The translations under genes were made by a program, and so were the position numbers. A stretch of DNA of 64,000 nucleotides from Enoplosus armatus (Eukaryota; Chordata; Actinopteri; Centrarchiformes; Enoplosidae). The DNA is taken from NCBI RefSeq assembly GCF_043641665.1, contig NC_092184.1, positions 15,126,108-15,190,107 of the forward strand, written 5' to 3'. Below, piece after piece: positions 47,700 to 60,302 of the stretch (position 1 is its first letter; each line of letters starts with the position of its first letter). The notes beneath the pieces were generated by a model. It was not told where the DNA came from, made no database searches, and saw only the letters and a program-made list of their open reading frames with translations.

Positions 47700-49704
47700 A
47701 TATGATTATGATGGTTTGAAGAGCCACACATGCTGTATAATATGAAACCTGATCTCACTTAGTTGCCTAGGGCACCTTGTACAACCACCGAGAGAGACAT
47801 ACACACATCCCAGTACAGTTTTAAGGAGCAGTTGATATATAACAGCTCGCATGGGATTAAAAAACATACCTGATGAAGATCCACGGCTGAAAGATTATAT
47901 AATTGTTACATAATTCTGACAGTATTGAAAGCAGTGTGTGGCCCCATCCCTTTTTTTAATTCCTCCTAGTACAATATCCTGAGTCACTAAGCGTGAGTCA
48001 TCCAGGAATCATGAGTCTTCCTTTCATGCATGGAGCGTGTAGAGCTTCCTTAACTGTGTGATCATTCTTAGTGAGCATGTACAGTAAAAATAGGCTTTTG
48101 CAGTATTCTTTAAAGCCCACATCCATAATTACAACATGCTGTCCTCTTACGAGTCGCTGATGCCCAGCCGCTGGCTCGGCTTATGTATTAAGCATGAGCA
48201 TGAATTTTACATGAGCTTTGAAGCTGAACAGGTTTGTTTTACATTGACAGTATTTGTAAACAGTGAATTTAAAAAAAGAAAAAAAGGCTTCAATCTTGAA
48301 ATGTAAGGGAGCAAAAAGTATATCCAGAATCTAATTTCTCAGGCAAAATTAGTTCAGCAAGGATGTTTCAAACAATGTTGTGCGTCCAGAGAGCTTCATC
48401 TGATCACAAAGTAATCCCATCTCTCTTACTCTGGTTGTCTTTCAGCTTTCAAAATAAATAAAAACAATTATCATGAACGCTGCTCACTCTCACTTTTTCA
48501 AAATAAAACTAGTGTTACAAAAAGTGATGAAACATTTGGCAGTTACATAAGATTTATCAATCATAGTTCATTTCAAGACGAGACTTGAGTGCCTGGTGCA
48601 TTTGAGCTGTTGCAGCAGTGTGTCTGGTGTCCAGGGAGGGTTAGTGTCACCCCGCTTAGCTTTCATAGCTGCAGCTGCATCTCAGTATTAGATAAAGAGC
48701 GGTAATGCACACCTGTCTGAAAGTCCTGAATGGATGCTGAGAGACCAAGCTGGGGTCAGGTGATTTAATCTACCTGACATGCTCCTGCAGAGTGCTGATC
48801 AATAATGCTCCAATGCTAATGTCAACTTCAGGAAGGAATGAATCCACTTGAAGAAAGAAAAAGCCAAGAGTGAGCAAAGACGGAAAGCGAGTAACAATAA
48901 AACCTGACTGGAATTGAAAATGACTCTTTTGTTCGGTCGTCTGTTGCTATTCTCTCCACAGGCTGGAGGCCCAAAACTAGTCATTTGGAACAAGAGCGTC
49001 TCCTGCCGTCCGCTTTAACTCATCTGACAGCATCCTGCTGGCTTTTGAAAAGGGCACGAATTCAGTGGACGCTAATAATCCCTGGTAAGGCCTGAAGGTG
49101 AGCTGTCTCTCAAGACCTACTGGAGCAGAAGTTCACTTAGGGGTTCTGCAGAGAACGACTCCAGTCAAGGGCCCTGCTAATCCTGCTAAACTGGTTCACA
49201 AGGGCACTGTTTGGCGCAGGGGGGAAGTAATGGAAGGGCACCTATTAAGTGGTGACCCACAGAGAGCCTTCTACTTCCCTATATTAACATCTTCACCTTG
49301 AAAATTGGATAAAGGGTGCTTCTGCCTCTCAAAACAGTTTTTACAGCATATGGGCTTTTGTCAATTGTTAAGGTATTTTGACCTATCGAAATAATACTCT
49401 TCACTTCCTTCTTCTCTTTCCAAGCGAGAGCACCTGTTCTTGAGAGACAGTTTATTTAGGTAATAGCTGATCTGGAATGGTCTTTTCATTTCCCCCTGTT
49501 TATAGAGGTCATGCACTGACTGAGTCCCAGTGTGCCAGTGGCTATGATGTAGTTGACTGATTACAAAAATACACTCTGCCAATGTATAGTCAATTCTGGA
49601 GGGAGGTGAAATTGTGATCTGTGCTATTTAACCCCTAATGAAGTCAAGACTGGTGATTGACACCCAGAGCAGATTACTCCTTAGCTGTGGGAAATGAAGA
49701 TAAG

Positions 49705-49751
<47 letters not shown>

Positions 49752-52477
49752 GCCTGCAGGTGAATCTTCCCAAATTCAAACTGACTTTCTTTATTTGGGG
49801 TCAAAGACACACATACTTGAGTCATACGCCGACGGATGATTTATTCCTGAAAGGGCGGCTAAGGCGATGCATGCTACGTCTTACAGAAGGTGAACAGGAA
49901 TGTGCACGATTCAATGGCTGCACTATTTTTTCCCAGAGATCAGTGTTTGATCTTTCTTATTCACAAGAACAGTTCTGAGAGTTTTTGTGTTTGCATACCA
50001 ACTCAAGTACAGCCTCCTACTTGCCAGCCAGATGCCTCGCAAGCAGTGATTTGAGTCCTTCCTCAAACTATTACTGTCGCTTAAATGCTCCCACCTGTCC
50101 TCATTACTCATTTCTCCTGCCTTGGAATGAGTAGGAGAAACACTTAACTGCCCATTCTCTTTAGCTGAGTGCAATATAGCTCTACTGTGTGCCTTGGATA
50201 ACGGTTTGCTACGAGTGACGAAATTGTCCAAACAAAGCACGTAATGCTGGGTTTCCCCATCAGGCACTCATCATGCTCAACGGCAGTTTTTTCGACATAC
50301 AGCCACATCCACTGTAGCACATGCAATTCAGATCCAGGCGGCATCTAATTGAGTGATTGATTTCCAAACTGTCACATACAGTGTTTGGGTTGGCCTAGCT
50401 GCAACAGCAACATGAAAAAATAGTTCTTGCTTTGCTTCTCCAAATTCATGTCGCTCTACTCTTCTTCAGAGCTTCAGTCCTTATTACCCACCCTCTCTCC
50501 TTTTCTCTCATCCCTCATGTTATGTCTTCCCATCTCTGTCTGGCCACTGAAACAAAGCCAGAGCCATTAGCCCGCTGTCGGTCTGAGGGAGGACGGGGAT
50601 CTATCCTGTTAGCCGATGCAAAATGAACGGCAGCACTTGGTCACACAATGCACAATACTGGAAGACCTTTGGGGATGCAAGGTGACGAGGTAGAGGCAGA
50701 CAAAGAGAGTGTGTTGATGCCATGCCACACAACCTGACACATCGACACAGCAGTGCTGCACCAGTGCAGCAGTGGTCTGATTCATAGCTAATGAATATTT
50801 ACCATCCGGCCATGCCGCATGTGAAACGGCTCCGGCTCACAGGGGAACCACAGGGAAGGTGTTGAACCACTAGTGGCTGAAAGTTGTAAATCAATCTCTA
50901 ACACAAGCAGCTGTCAAGGTGAAGGGTTTACTCTCCATGCACGTGTGGACATGCATTGATGCGTATTGAGGGCTTTACATATATGTACATATAATTATGT
51001 GTGTGTGTCCATATGTATGTGGCATCAGATACATGTTGACTTTTATCCCTAATGGGCTCTGACAAGGTTCAGTGTGATTGAAAGCTGATCTGCCATCTGT
51101 GTTGTACAGTGCTACTTTTGCTTCAATCTCCATTATCGTTTGATCATACACCGAGATAATAATATAATAAACATGACATTTCACGTATTAACCCACTCAT
51201 CTCTCCGGCAGCTGGAATGTAATCCCCTAGAAGTGGCTGTTCAATGTGTGCTGTGAATCTATATGTGAGTGTGGCACTTGCATTTCAGAATTGACATTTA
51301 TTTGCACCAAAAAGGGTGGCAACTTTACAAACGGTATTAAAGCCTCTGAAAACATGGTTTCACATCAGTATTTCTCTACATCATTAAACATTCGTTACTA
51401 AATGTGCAACAGTCAGAGAAAAACATAGTTAGTTATTATTAGTTTACCAGTCAAAAACTCGTCTGCGTCATCAGGATTGTGTAGGTGTGTTTTGATCACA
51501 CTGGCATAGCGCCATGAGCAAACAACCCCTCGACTGTCGTCACAGTTTGATTCAAATCTTTCTATGTCCTGATTGGTGCACAGACAAGTGTGACATCACT
51601 TTTTTTTCGACACAAAAGAGTATGGACAAAATGAAATCGAACTTTGGCAGAAAGTTGCGTGCATATTCATGACCCCGTCACTCACAGTAAAAAGCTAATT
51701 GGAGAATATTAAGAATAATTGGAGACCAGATTTACTCACGGTGACGAGTGATCTTTGATTCTGGTTTGCAAAGTTCAGCAGAGAGTTCACACCAGTCCTC
51801 TCGTAGAAAAGGAACCTCTCAGGTTGACAAGTGAATAAGGGAGTCAATGCCAAAACAGCTGTCGATGGAATAATGCTTTGAATGCTAATGAGGGAAATTG
51901 CTGACAATCCATGTTCTGATTTGTCAGTGAATCTTATTCCCTGTTGGTGCACCTTGCCAACCTCCTTCAATCAATAAGCCAGCAGGGATGCACCCACTCT
52001 CTGACTTCAGCATAAACGTGTCATCCATTGTGAGTTGCACCACGCACCCTTGCTCGCATCATAGTGAGGTCACTGTACCCTTGTCCTGCCATTTCAGCAT
52101 CAGCAGCCTTATTCACATCCACCCCGCCCACGCATCGCTGTAGCTCATTGGGGATTTAAGACTTTGTCAATAGTACCTATTGCAGTGTCAGTGTGCTGCC
52201 TAATTACAAATTGGCTCTCGCTCAAATATGGTTTGTTTCCAGTCAGACGTGGTCGTGCAAACATAAATTAAGGCATACAGGGTTCACTCTTACTGATGGC
52301 AGACTCTCAGATGGTATGGCTTGATTGCAACACATTTACAAACCATCTATTTTTGTATGGCTGATCTTCCCATCTTGCCTCCTTGACCTGTTCCACAGTC
52401 CGACTGCAACTCAGTACTAGATGGCACTCAGTAAAGCATACACTGTGCTGTGCTTTGCTGTGCCCCAGCAAGTGCCA
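47700..52477. other. Gene-free intergenic stretch
   Basis: No exon chain, RNA gene or recognised repeat except the TG tract at 49707-49749. Some parts, for example 48560-48830, are complex in composition and could be conserved regulatory DNA, but that cannot be judged without alignment. Confidence 0.5.
49707..49749 (+). repeat. (TG)21 microsatellite
   Basis: Uninterrupted TG tract in the arhgef12-grik4 intergenic region. Confidence 0.95.
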
Positions 52478-52673
52478 TGCAGCTGTCAACGTGCCAGTTC
52501 CACAAGTCAGATTTTCAGCCACAGTTAAGAATTTTTTTTTCCATGCTCCATTAACAACCTATTTCACATCAGGCGATGCACACTTCTATGACTGTGCCTG
52601 AAATGGAACGTCAGATATGCCCGTTCATATTCCAGGTACTCTTAAGCTGCAACACTGCACAGCAAATCAGTGC
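52478..52673 (-). repeat. Fragment of the AAGGGGAACTCCACC element, inverted relative to 54195-54760
   Basis: Reverse complement of this stretch matches 54522-54712 nearly base for base, including TTAAGAGTNCCTGGAATATG, GTCATAGAAGTGTGCATCGC and GAAATAGGTTGTTAATGGAG. One to a few mismatches and a short indel beside the poly(A) tract separate them. Confidence 0.85.
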
Positions 52674-53787
52674 TGTTCAGTGGTTACTTGGACAGCCCAT
52701 CCACCACTGCACTGAGCTTTGGAAAAATTGACAGTACATTTATGTCTTCACTGTTTCAATAATGTAGGAATTGTTTCTTCTCACATCTGCTGATAGGGAG
52801 TGTGTGTAATGGTGTGAATATGTTCACAGGGTGTGTGATTGATTCAAGATATCCTGCTATCAGACAAACAAACACACAGAGCTAAATATTTAAATAAAGC
52901 ATGGTCCTTTTAGCTGTTGAATATAGTGTTAAGGAATGCGCTTGGACCCCTGAGACCACCACACCACACACACACCATAAAAGAACAAACACCTGGTGAA
53001 ATGAAACATCCTCAAAAGATTATGAACAAGCTTTTGCAAAATGTACTTTTGGTACAATTTGTTCACAGAGCAACTGGAGGGAGGAACTTCTATACATCAA
53101 GTAGTTGTGTAGACACACATTGCACTCAAAGGTAGAAAAGTTTTGTTTGGTATATTTGCACTTTTGGCATGCTATTCTGAGTGTTACAATTTAAATCTAA
53201 TTCTGTATAAGCTACAACTTCACAGACACTTCATCAGCACTGGATTTGAAACCAATCAATTGTTATTAACACTAATGCATTTGATTTACAAAGAATTCTT
53301 TCTAACAGGGTTTTTAGTCATTAATAGAGACCATGAAAGAAAAGACGCAATACAAAAACAATATTAAAGTAAAAGGCAACCTTTTGTTTTCAGTGCAGTC
53401 CGAGGAAATTCAGCCCAAAGACGACAGGCTGACTCAGGTTCAAAGGTCTGAAATGTAGTGGGACCAGACCAAGCCATGCATTATAAGTGATCAATAATGT
53501 AATTAAATCAGTTCTGACAGCATGTGGATTTTACGGTTCAAAACGTACATCTGCTCACTTTCAGCTCCTTCTTTCAAAAGCGTTTGATTAGATGGGCAGC
53601 TCTCGAAAGGGCCTCCAGTTATATTTTTATGCATATTTTTGTTAACAATTCAACTTGTGTCTTGTAATTATTTTGTCATTTGTGGGAAACATCATGTGAC
53701 TATTTCTTCTGTAAAACATACAATAACTCAGTTCTTATAACTTAAAACAACTTGGTTTTCAGCTTTACTTATTAAATTTACTTCTAC

Positions 53788-54174
53788 TTAGGGACTGTAT
53801 GGAAGTTATTAAGGGGGGATCAGAAAAGGGGAAGGATTGTGTAGTTTTTTGTTTTTGCTGAAGGGAAGATAGTTTGGGAAAAATTGGGAGAGCAGGGGAG
53901 GGTCTTTTAACTGTTTCTCATCCCGGTTTTATTTCATTATTTTCTTGTGAGATTTGTTGTAATTTGTCAGTTACATCAAAAACTTGCCTTTTATGTGCAT
54001 CGCAAGTCATAAAGGTGTGTTTGACCACAATCCTGTCATCATTTTAGCAATTGGTGGCAGTGTGAAAATTATTGTACATATTACATATGTTAATGTGTTA
54101 TTTTTCTCTCTATCAAGGGGAGGTCCAAATACTTTTTTTAATGCTGGGGAGGGTAATTTTCATACAGTCCCTTA
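53788..54174. mobile_element. Harbinger-type MITE, 381 bp, with TTA target-site duplication
   Basis: The element at 53791-54171 begins GGGACTGTATGGAAGTTAT and ends with the inverted counterpart CATACAGTCCC. It is flanked by TTA at 53788-53790 and TTA at 54172-54174. An 11-bp perfect terminal inverted repeat starting GGG plus a 3-bp TTA duplication fits PIF/Harbinger insertions. There is no transposase ORF, so it is nonautonomous. Confidence 0.75.
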
Positions 54175-54194
54175 AGCAACATTTCTTAGAAACT

Positions 54195-54760
54195 TAAAGG
54201 GGAACTCCACCAATGTTTCACATCAGTATCTGTTCACAGGTCTCTGGGAGTACCACATATAAAAAAAAGTTGTAGAAAGTATTTTGTGGCTCCAAAGTCA
54301 GCTGTGCAAAGTCTCATAAATTGCCTCAAGTGATGTAACATGAATCAGTTGGGGATGAAGACTACAGGTTTGGAAACAAAAACATTTGGGGGGTGTGGTG
54401 TTAAAAAGAAGTGAGCTTACCAGACCTCTGTAGCCCTCTCCTCATCTTTGGTTGAGGCTAACGGGTTATGGCTACATTAGCCACTACTAGCATAACACAC
54501 CCAAATCTCTGACTGAAATGTCACTGATTTGCTGTGCAGTGTTGCAGCTTAAGAGTGCCTGGAATATGAACGGGCAAATCTGATGTTCCATTTCAGGCAC
54601 AGTCATAGAAGTGTGCATCGCCTGATGTGAAATAGGTTGTTAATGGAGCATGGCAAAAAAAAATCTTGTGGCTGAAAATCTGACTTGTGGAACTGGCACA
54701 CTGACAGCTGCATTGTGGGTGATGTGGGCAGCAGGTTTTGACGAAGAAAAAAATGCATGG
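54195..54760 (+). repeat. Teleost dispersed repeat beginning TTAAAGGGGAACTCCACC
   Basis: The left edge TTAAAGGGGAACTCCACCAA is a familiar start of a fish interspersed repeat. The body contains GTTCACAGGTCTCTGGGAGT and the 190-bp segment shared with 52478-52673. It begins 20 bp after the Harbinger MITE. The right boundary near GAAAAAAATGCATGG is approximate. Confidence 0.65.
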
Positions 54761-54910
54761 AATAAACAAAGATATGTTTCTGCTGCATCTGTACATCTCT
54801 GAAGCACTTAGTGACTCCTCCTCCTTATTACTGAGTGACAGCATGCCAAATCTTAAACCTGCGATTTCATTTTGTGTCAGCAGAGACAAACTCCTCATAT
54901 GCCACATAAT

Positions 54911-54935
54911 GATAAAAATAATAATAATAATAATA
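54911..54935 (+). repeat. (AAT)n microsatellite
   Basis: AAAATAATAATAATAATAAT tract after the dispersed repeat. Confidence 0.85.
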
Positions 54936-56330
54936 TAGTGATTTAGCCAATAAGTGTGGAGAATAGCAAATACCCAAATACATATGCAGCATGGCTTTGT
55001 TTGTCCCAGGGGGCTTATGAAACATTTATATAAATACTCGGCCTGCTAGACACAAGTATCCCAATACATTTTCATTCTGGCTGCATATAATGGAATGCTG
55101 ATGATGGTACCACCTCATTGGGTCCCTCTTGATGCATGGTGATTTCATTTTTTATCAATAATGGATCATAAATTACTCAACACATAGCTGACGGTATGGT
55201 ATGCAAATTGCATTAGTGATAATGCACTTCAGGATATGGCAAATCTGCTACTGCATTTGTGCATATTGCAGTATAAGTCATTCTTTCTCTGTTATTCCTG
55301 GGGCTGATATATTTAAACATGCCTGTGGATACGTTGCTACTGCAGGTGATTTCTATAAGGAATAAAGTCCTTGTGTTGTTGTGATCCAAAAGCAATGCAA
55401 CAAGAAAACACCCCCAGTCTGCTATCAAGGGAAAATCATCCCTCAACTCTTCAGTATCTCTCTGCAGCCCTTCCACTGTAATGACACAGTGTGGTATGAT
55501 TGGTGGGTGCATTGAGGGTGGGGTGGTGGACTGGGGTGAAAATGTCAAGATATTATTCTGTCCCCTCACAGCTCTCACGAGCTGTTACATCAACCTTCAC
55601 CTTTTACTGAAGTGTTTGATGCTTAAACAGACATTTAAGTCCTCTGCTGCTGAGCGTGTGATTCATCTGTGTGTCACAGCATGGACATCCCTCTCTAGCT
55701 GCAGCTCACCAGCATCTCTCCCACTGCACAATGAGCTGGTGGCCTCCCCTGGAGTTTTGATGAGGGCAGGAAATGTGTGAAAGAAATGCTTAACCGAAAA
55801 CCAGTCAAAGGGCAAGACGGAGCAGCAATATGACCTTATTGTTCACTCATTCAATCCCCACAGATCTTGACAGATGTAAAAGTGCAAAGGCTGTTTGTTG
55901 ATTGCCGATAAGGTCAGTAGGAACTCCTCTGTAGGGGTTGTATTGTACTTTTGTTCAGGAGGGAGAACACCTTGTTGCTGCTCTGCCTGTGCCCTCCAAA
56001 TGTTGCTGCTGCACTGCCAGTGGATTGGATTAAAGATATTGAAAAATGTGTTTACATTTTAACCTGCCTGGGGTGCAGTAAACAGGTAGGAACACATTTA
56101 TTTATAGCAAGTTGCATCAAAGTGATGTGCTTTACATTTCACAATTCATCTTTTTATTTGGGTGATTTTAATGCCACATTTTTTTTACCACTACTGAACC
56201 TTCCAGTGTACAGCCACATTAAGGATGGACTTATTCCCGTTAAAATGTCCGTTTTTCTTTCATGTCAGATGAGCTTTTCCGTCGCTTGGATTGCCTGCTT
56301 CCACACGTTAAAGAAACACATCTCTGAGAA

Positions 56331-56400
56331 GCTCCGGACTTCTCAACGCTCCTATAAATGCACCAAGAGTCCGGAGCGTCTTCCTTTTCACGTCTGGTCA
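56331..56400 (+). promoter_or_regulatory. grik4: TATA-box promoter inside a 10-bp palindrome, probably of grik4
   Basis: TATAAA at 56353-56358 precedes a rise in G+C and CpG content. A start is expected about 25-30 nt downstream, near 56383. The box is flanked by GCTCCGGACT (56331-56340) and its exact inverted copy AGTCCGGAGC (56368-56377). Gene identity is from conserved synteny only. Confidence 0.4.
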
Positions 56401-57148
56401 GCCGCGGTGTGAGGAAGGCACCACAAAAAAAAAATCCCCTCTGACTGTGAGTGTGTGCGCGCAAGAGGAAGGGACGAGACTTCGCCTGCACCTTCAGTCT
56501 GCTCTGCATCTTTCCACCGGACCGCAGTGGATTCAGCCGACCGTACGGGACTACATCCACAGCACAAGATGTGAAGGAGGTGTTTGGCTCAGCGCAGAGC
56601 GTGTTTCACAGGTCCGTTTGTTTGGAGGGGCACAGCACGAAGCGAAATCACTGCCACTGGCTTTTTCTTTGCGCTCTCCCCTCACTGGTAAGTGGGGTGC
56701 AGGATACGCAGCAGCACCGGCACCGCTAGAAGAAGCCTAATAGATAGACCTTCCAGTTCAGTAGGCCTATCACATTTCAAGGCAACGCAAGTGGAGAAGA
56801 CTAAACAGGGGAAATAAAACTCTCCGCCGGTGTGAAAAGGACTGCTTTTCTTCGGGGGATAAAGTGAGGAGGGATATTTTTCCAACTATTTGGGATGTGG
56901 ATGTTTTTTATTTACCGGCCGCGCTAATGCCCCATAAAACAGAAACTGCTTTGGTCATCTAAAGATCACATTTGACTGGACTGCTGTTGATCTTATCGGT
57001 AACGCGTTTAATCTGCCCATCTATCTGCCCAGCGAGTCTCGAGCGGCGGAGGGAGGCGCGGAACAAGATCCAGAGAACTACACAGGAGGGAATTGAGTTA
57101 CACTGCAATTACGCTTTTCTTGCAAAACGACGTATTTCTGCGGGCAGC

Positions 57149-57187
<39 letters not shown>

Positions 57188-57256
57188 AAACCCTGAGCCA
57201 AACTAACTGAGAATTTATTTTAAACCTGGACAAGAGGGAGCACACAAGATAACCAG
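56384..57256 (+). other. grik4: Probable 5' UTR exon of the next gene (grik4 by synteny)
   Basis: The sequence after the TATA box is G+C-richer and ends at a good donor, AACCAG|gtaagg at 57257. An alternative strong donor, CTCACTG|gtaagt, occurs at 56688. No long ATG-initiated ORF with known similarity is present, and a CA repeat (57151-57184) lies inside, so it is read as noncoding leader. In human the gene after ARHGEF12 in the same orientation is GRIK4, a kainate receptor subunit with noncoding 5' exons. No grik4 coding sequence is present here, so the name is inference. Confidence 0.45.
57151..57184 (+). repeat. (AC)17 microsatellite within the putative leader exon
   Basis: Seventeen AC units, 72 nt before the donor at 57257. 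If the long form of the exon is used the repeat is transcribed into the mature 5' UTR. Confidence 0.9.
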
Positions 57257-59639
57257 GTAAGGCAATTAAGTTTTTAAAGTCAAAATGTGCATTACAGAGC
57301 ATCAAATGCAAAACAGGAAGAATGCGTTAAAGGTTTAATGCCAATTTGATAAAGGTATAAGCTGCGTCAATGACTGACTAACCCTTTGTAATAGCAGGCT
57401 ATTATTGGTCTATAATAGGCTGCTTCATTGTGCAGCAGAAGTTGAGACATTGATTCTCCATCATATGGTCGTAAATGAAATGATGTTTTAACCTGATCGG
57501 ATTCTGACTCCAAATACTCCATCAGCCAGATTCCTCTCTGTGCACATTCATCCAGGTTCTGTGTGCCAGTCGCGTCGGTAAAGTCCTGCTGTAGCCTAAT
57601 TGTTGCATGTTGGGCTGAATGGAAACAGCAGTGATGGGAGACCACGGATCAGAGTCTCAATGAGGGCTCACAGACCGTTAATTGGTAGGAGGCAGAGACC
57701 GAGGACGTTTCAGTCGTGACGGATCATAGGACGGTTCACTGTGATAAAGTATACACTTTAAGTGGAGCGATACAGATCAAGCGTAAATTCATGAAGGGGG
57801 TGATCGATTGCCGCTGTGTTTAAGTGTTGATTTAACGCTCCTTTCAGAGAGCTTGGAGTTTGGACTTTAACTCATAAGATGTTTTGTTTTATTTAAAGGA
57901 AACAAAGAAGGGATGATTGAACGTGATGTTGTAATGAGATTTAGTGAGAGTGGATGGTGGGGGAAACAAATGATCCCATTTTTTGGCACCACCTTGTGGT
58001 TCAATTTAGTTCCTCTCGTGGCATCCACAGGTTCTGCTGCTCTTTCCTTTGTAGCAGTGTAATGGAAAACCCTTTTTCGTTTATCGTCTCGAATAATTGA
58101 TGTACTGTGAAGTGCCGCAGTGGTAAATTAAAATGAAGGTAGCTTTTGGCAGGCAGTAAATGGTTATAACCACAAATAAAAACGGAAACTATATTTTACC
58201 CAAATGCTTCTGTCCATTAAAGAGTTCATCTGCATAAAACTTCACAACTTTATAGCCTAATATAAATTAACAACAAATAACACCCCAAACTATTTTCTGT
58301 TTTCCAAATACAAATGTATGATGTTTTTATTTGGGTTTCCTCTGCACCCCTGGTTAAATGTTATTCCCACTGAGCAATATTTGATAAAATTTAGTCTTTT
58401 CTTGTGTAAAATAAATTGTCATCTGCTTATTCCCCATTTTCCAGCGAAATAGTTACAAAGAACTTTACTGGCAACTGCATGGTAACCACCTGTTTGTGCG
58501 ACACTGGTGCCAGCTGATGCTAGCATTTCTGCAAGCTCAAGTACTTTGTGTTGATCCCAAAATGAATAAATGCTGCATCCATAAACACAAACTGCTTGGC
58601 TGGCTGTCTAGTTATAAGTCAGATATTTGCTCTCCAGAATCAATTTCATGTTCATAAGTTTATCTGCAGCTTGGCAATTCAAGTTCACACAGCATTTGAT
58701 GCCAAGTGCTACAGCTGATGCCTCAAAGGAACACTTAAAGTTTGACAGCTCAGTAATTGGGAATGGTGATAATCTTGGATTGCCTATGCGCAATTATGAA
58801 TTGGGTGCACATCAACAATTTATTGTCCTGCAAATACAGTTCTAGCAGAGCTTTTGTTCCAAAACAGAGAGAATTTTGGAAGCCAGAAAAACAGCATGTG
58901 GGGATTAGTCATTAGGATGATCAAATTAAGAATAATTCAGTGTTATAGGACAATCATTTAAACAAATTACAGATTTGTGCTGCCAGATAAAATAAAAAGC
59001 TCTTCGATCTAGTAGATCTGAGATGGCAACTGAGAGTATATCTCTATGACAACTGACCAGTAAATTGACCTTGAGTTAAGATTTTTTTTATGACACTACT
59101 ATTTCCAAGGCCTTTACACTCTACATGTATAAGAGTCCATTTTGTCTTTTTATGCATTAGCTAACATGGAGCAAATAAAGGCAGCTTAAACCATTCTGAA
59201 ATGAATCAAGACCACTTTAGCCATCATATTCCCGAATTTACTGAGACTGACAATGGATATAACATAATATATAACACGTATAATCAATACAAATATAATT
59301 ATTTCTACAACTTACTGTAGTGTTTGTTGTTTGGGCTGGCAGAGTGAATTGTAGCAGGTCAGGTCCAGGACCCTCCATAATGAAGACACCCTTAATGACG
59401 TTTTTCCCCAGATTCATTGAACACAACATAAACGTGTGTGTTCCCACTGCTGCCAGTTCAGGAGAAAAAAAACGACTGTTTTGATAGCTACTGAAAGGTG
59501 TAACTAGTTAAGGTATGTTAGCATTAATTTGGTTTCCTGCTTGTGTTCAAGAATAATCCACTAAATTCCTTCCATTTAGGGTTAAAAGCATGTAACGTTA
59601 TGTATTTCACTTCGTCACCTGCAGGCTGAAGGTTGTGCT

Positions 59640-60080
59640 TGTTGTTAACAGTTAGCTAGCTAATGTAGTAACGTTAGCCAGGCTAGAATGTCTGGCCAAT
59701 TTCTGCATTGATGAGTAGCTACATTAGCTAACCTACATTTCAGACAGAACTAACATTAACTTGGTTAACGTAAGCACATATTTTATACGTTAGAAGACAA
59801 ACTTTAAAAACCCCGTGAAGTTATTGCCAGATCTAGTTGGAACAACAAATATTATGTGGGCTTCGTTAATGTTACATTAGCTAGCTAACAACGTTCTTTG
59901 ATGAATAACAGTGTTGACTTGACGGAGCTAGTTTGGTCTCAACCCGCCATAACATTAACGTTAGCTAGCTAAGCTACATTCCAGTCAGCTAATGCTAGTT
60001 AGCTATTTAACAGCATTCACTGAGGAATTAAAAAAAAGTCTTGACATGAGCCACTACCTAGCTAATTCTGTCTAGATAAC
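59640..60080. repeat. Block rich in the palindrome TTAGCTAGCTAA
   Basis: The 12-bp palindrome TTAGCTAGCTAA occurs at 59652-59663, 59877-59888 and 59961-59972, with many partial forms such as GTTAGCC, GCTACATTAGCTAAC and AACGTTAGC on both strands. This suggests a decayed foldback transposon. Confidence 0.5.
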
Positions 60081-60224
60081 TAGCTACATGAACTTGGTTA
60101 GATTAATTAGAATGAACTTAAAATAAAATCTCCAATAATAAAGGTATTATTATTTTAGTTGTCATTATTATTATTAGCTACACTTTGCTTGGAAACATTA
60201 ATTTGAACAGCAGAAATTTGATCA

Positions 60225-60302
60225 CATTTGATTGTACTATTTGATGATATGATTCAACTGAAAGGCAATGTACAATAATATTGAGTTATTGCCCAGCCAT
60301 AA
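60225..60302 (-). repeat. End fragment of a GGGCTGGGCAATA-type MITE
   Basis: TGTACAATAATATTGAGTTA followed by TTGCCCAGCCATA is the inverted terminus of the family seen at 4430. Only one end is recognisable. Confidence 0.45.

Noticed and set aside
52383..54907. Two ORFs sharing the C-terminal peptide HAPLTTYFTSGDAHFYDCA, suggesting a small gene family
   Set aside because: The shared peptide comes from the two inverted copies of a dispersed repeat and not from a conserved protein.
55951..56560. ORFs of 153 (+) and 106 (-) residues around the putative grik4 promoter
   Set aside because: They span the TATA box and the expected start site and have no recognisable domain; the region is better explained as promoter and leader.
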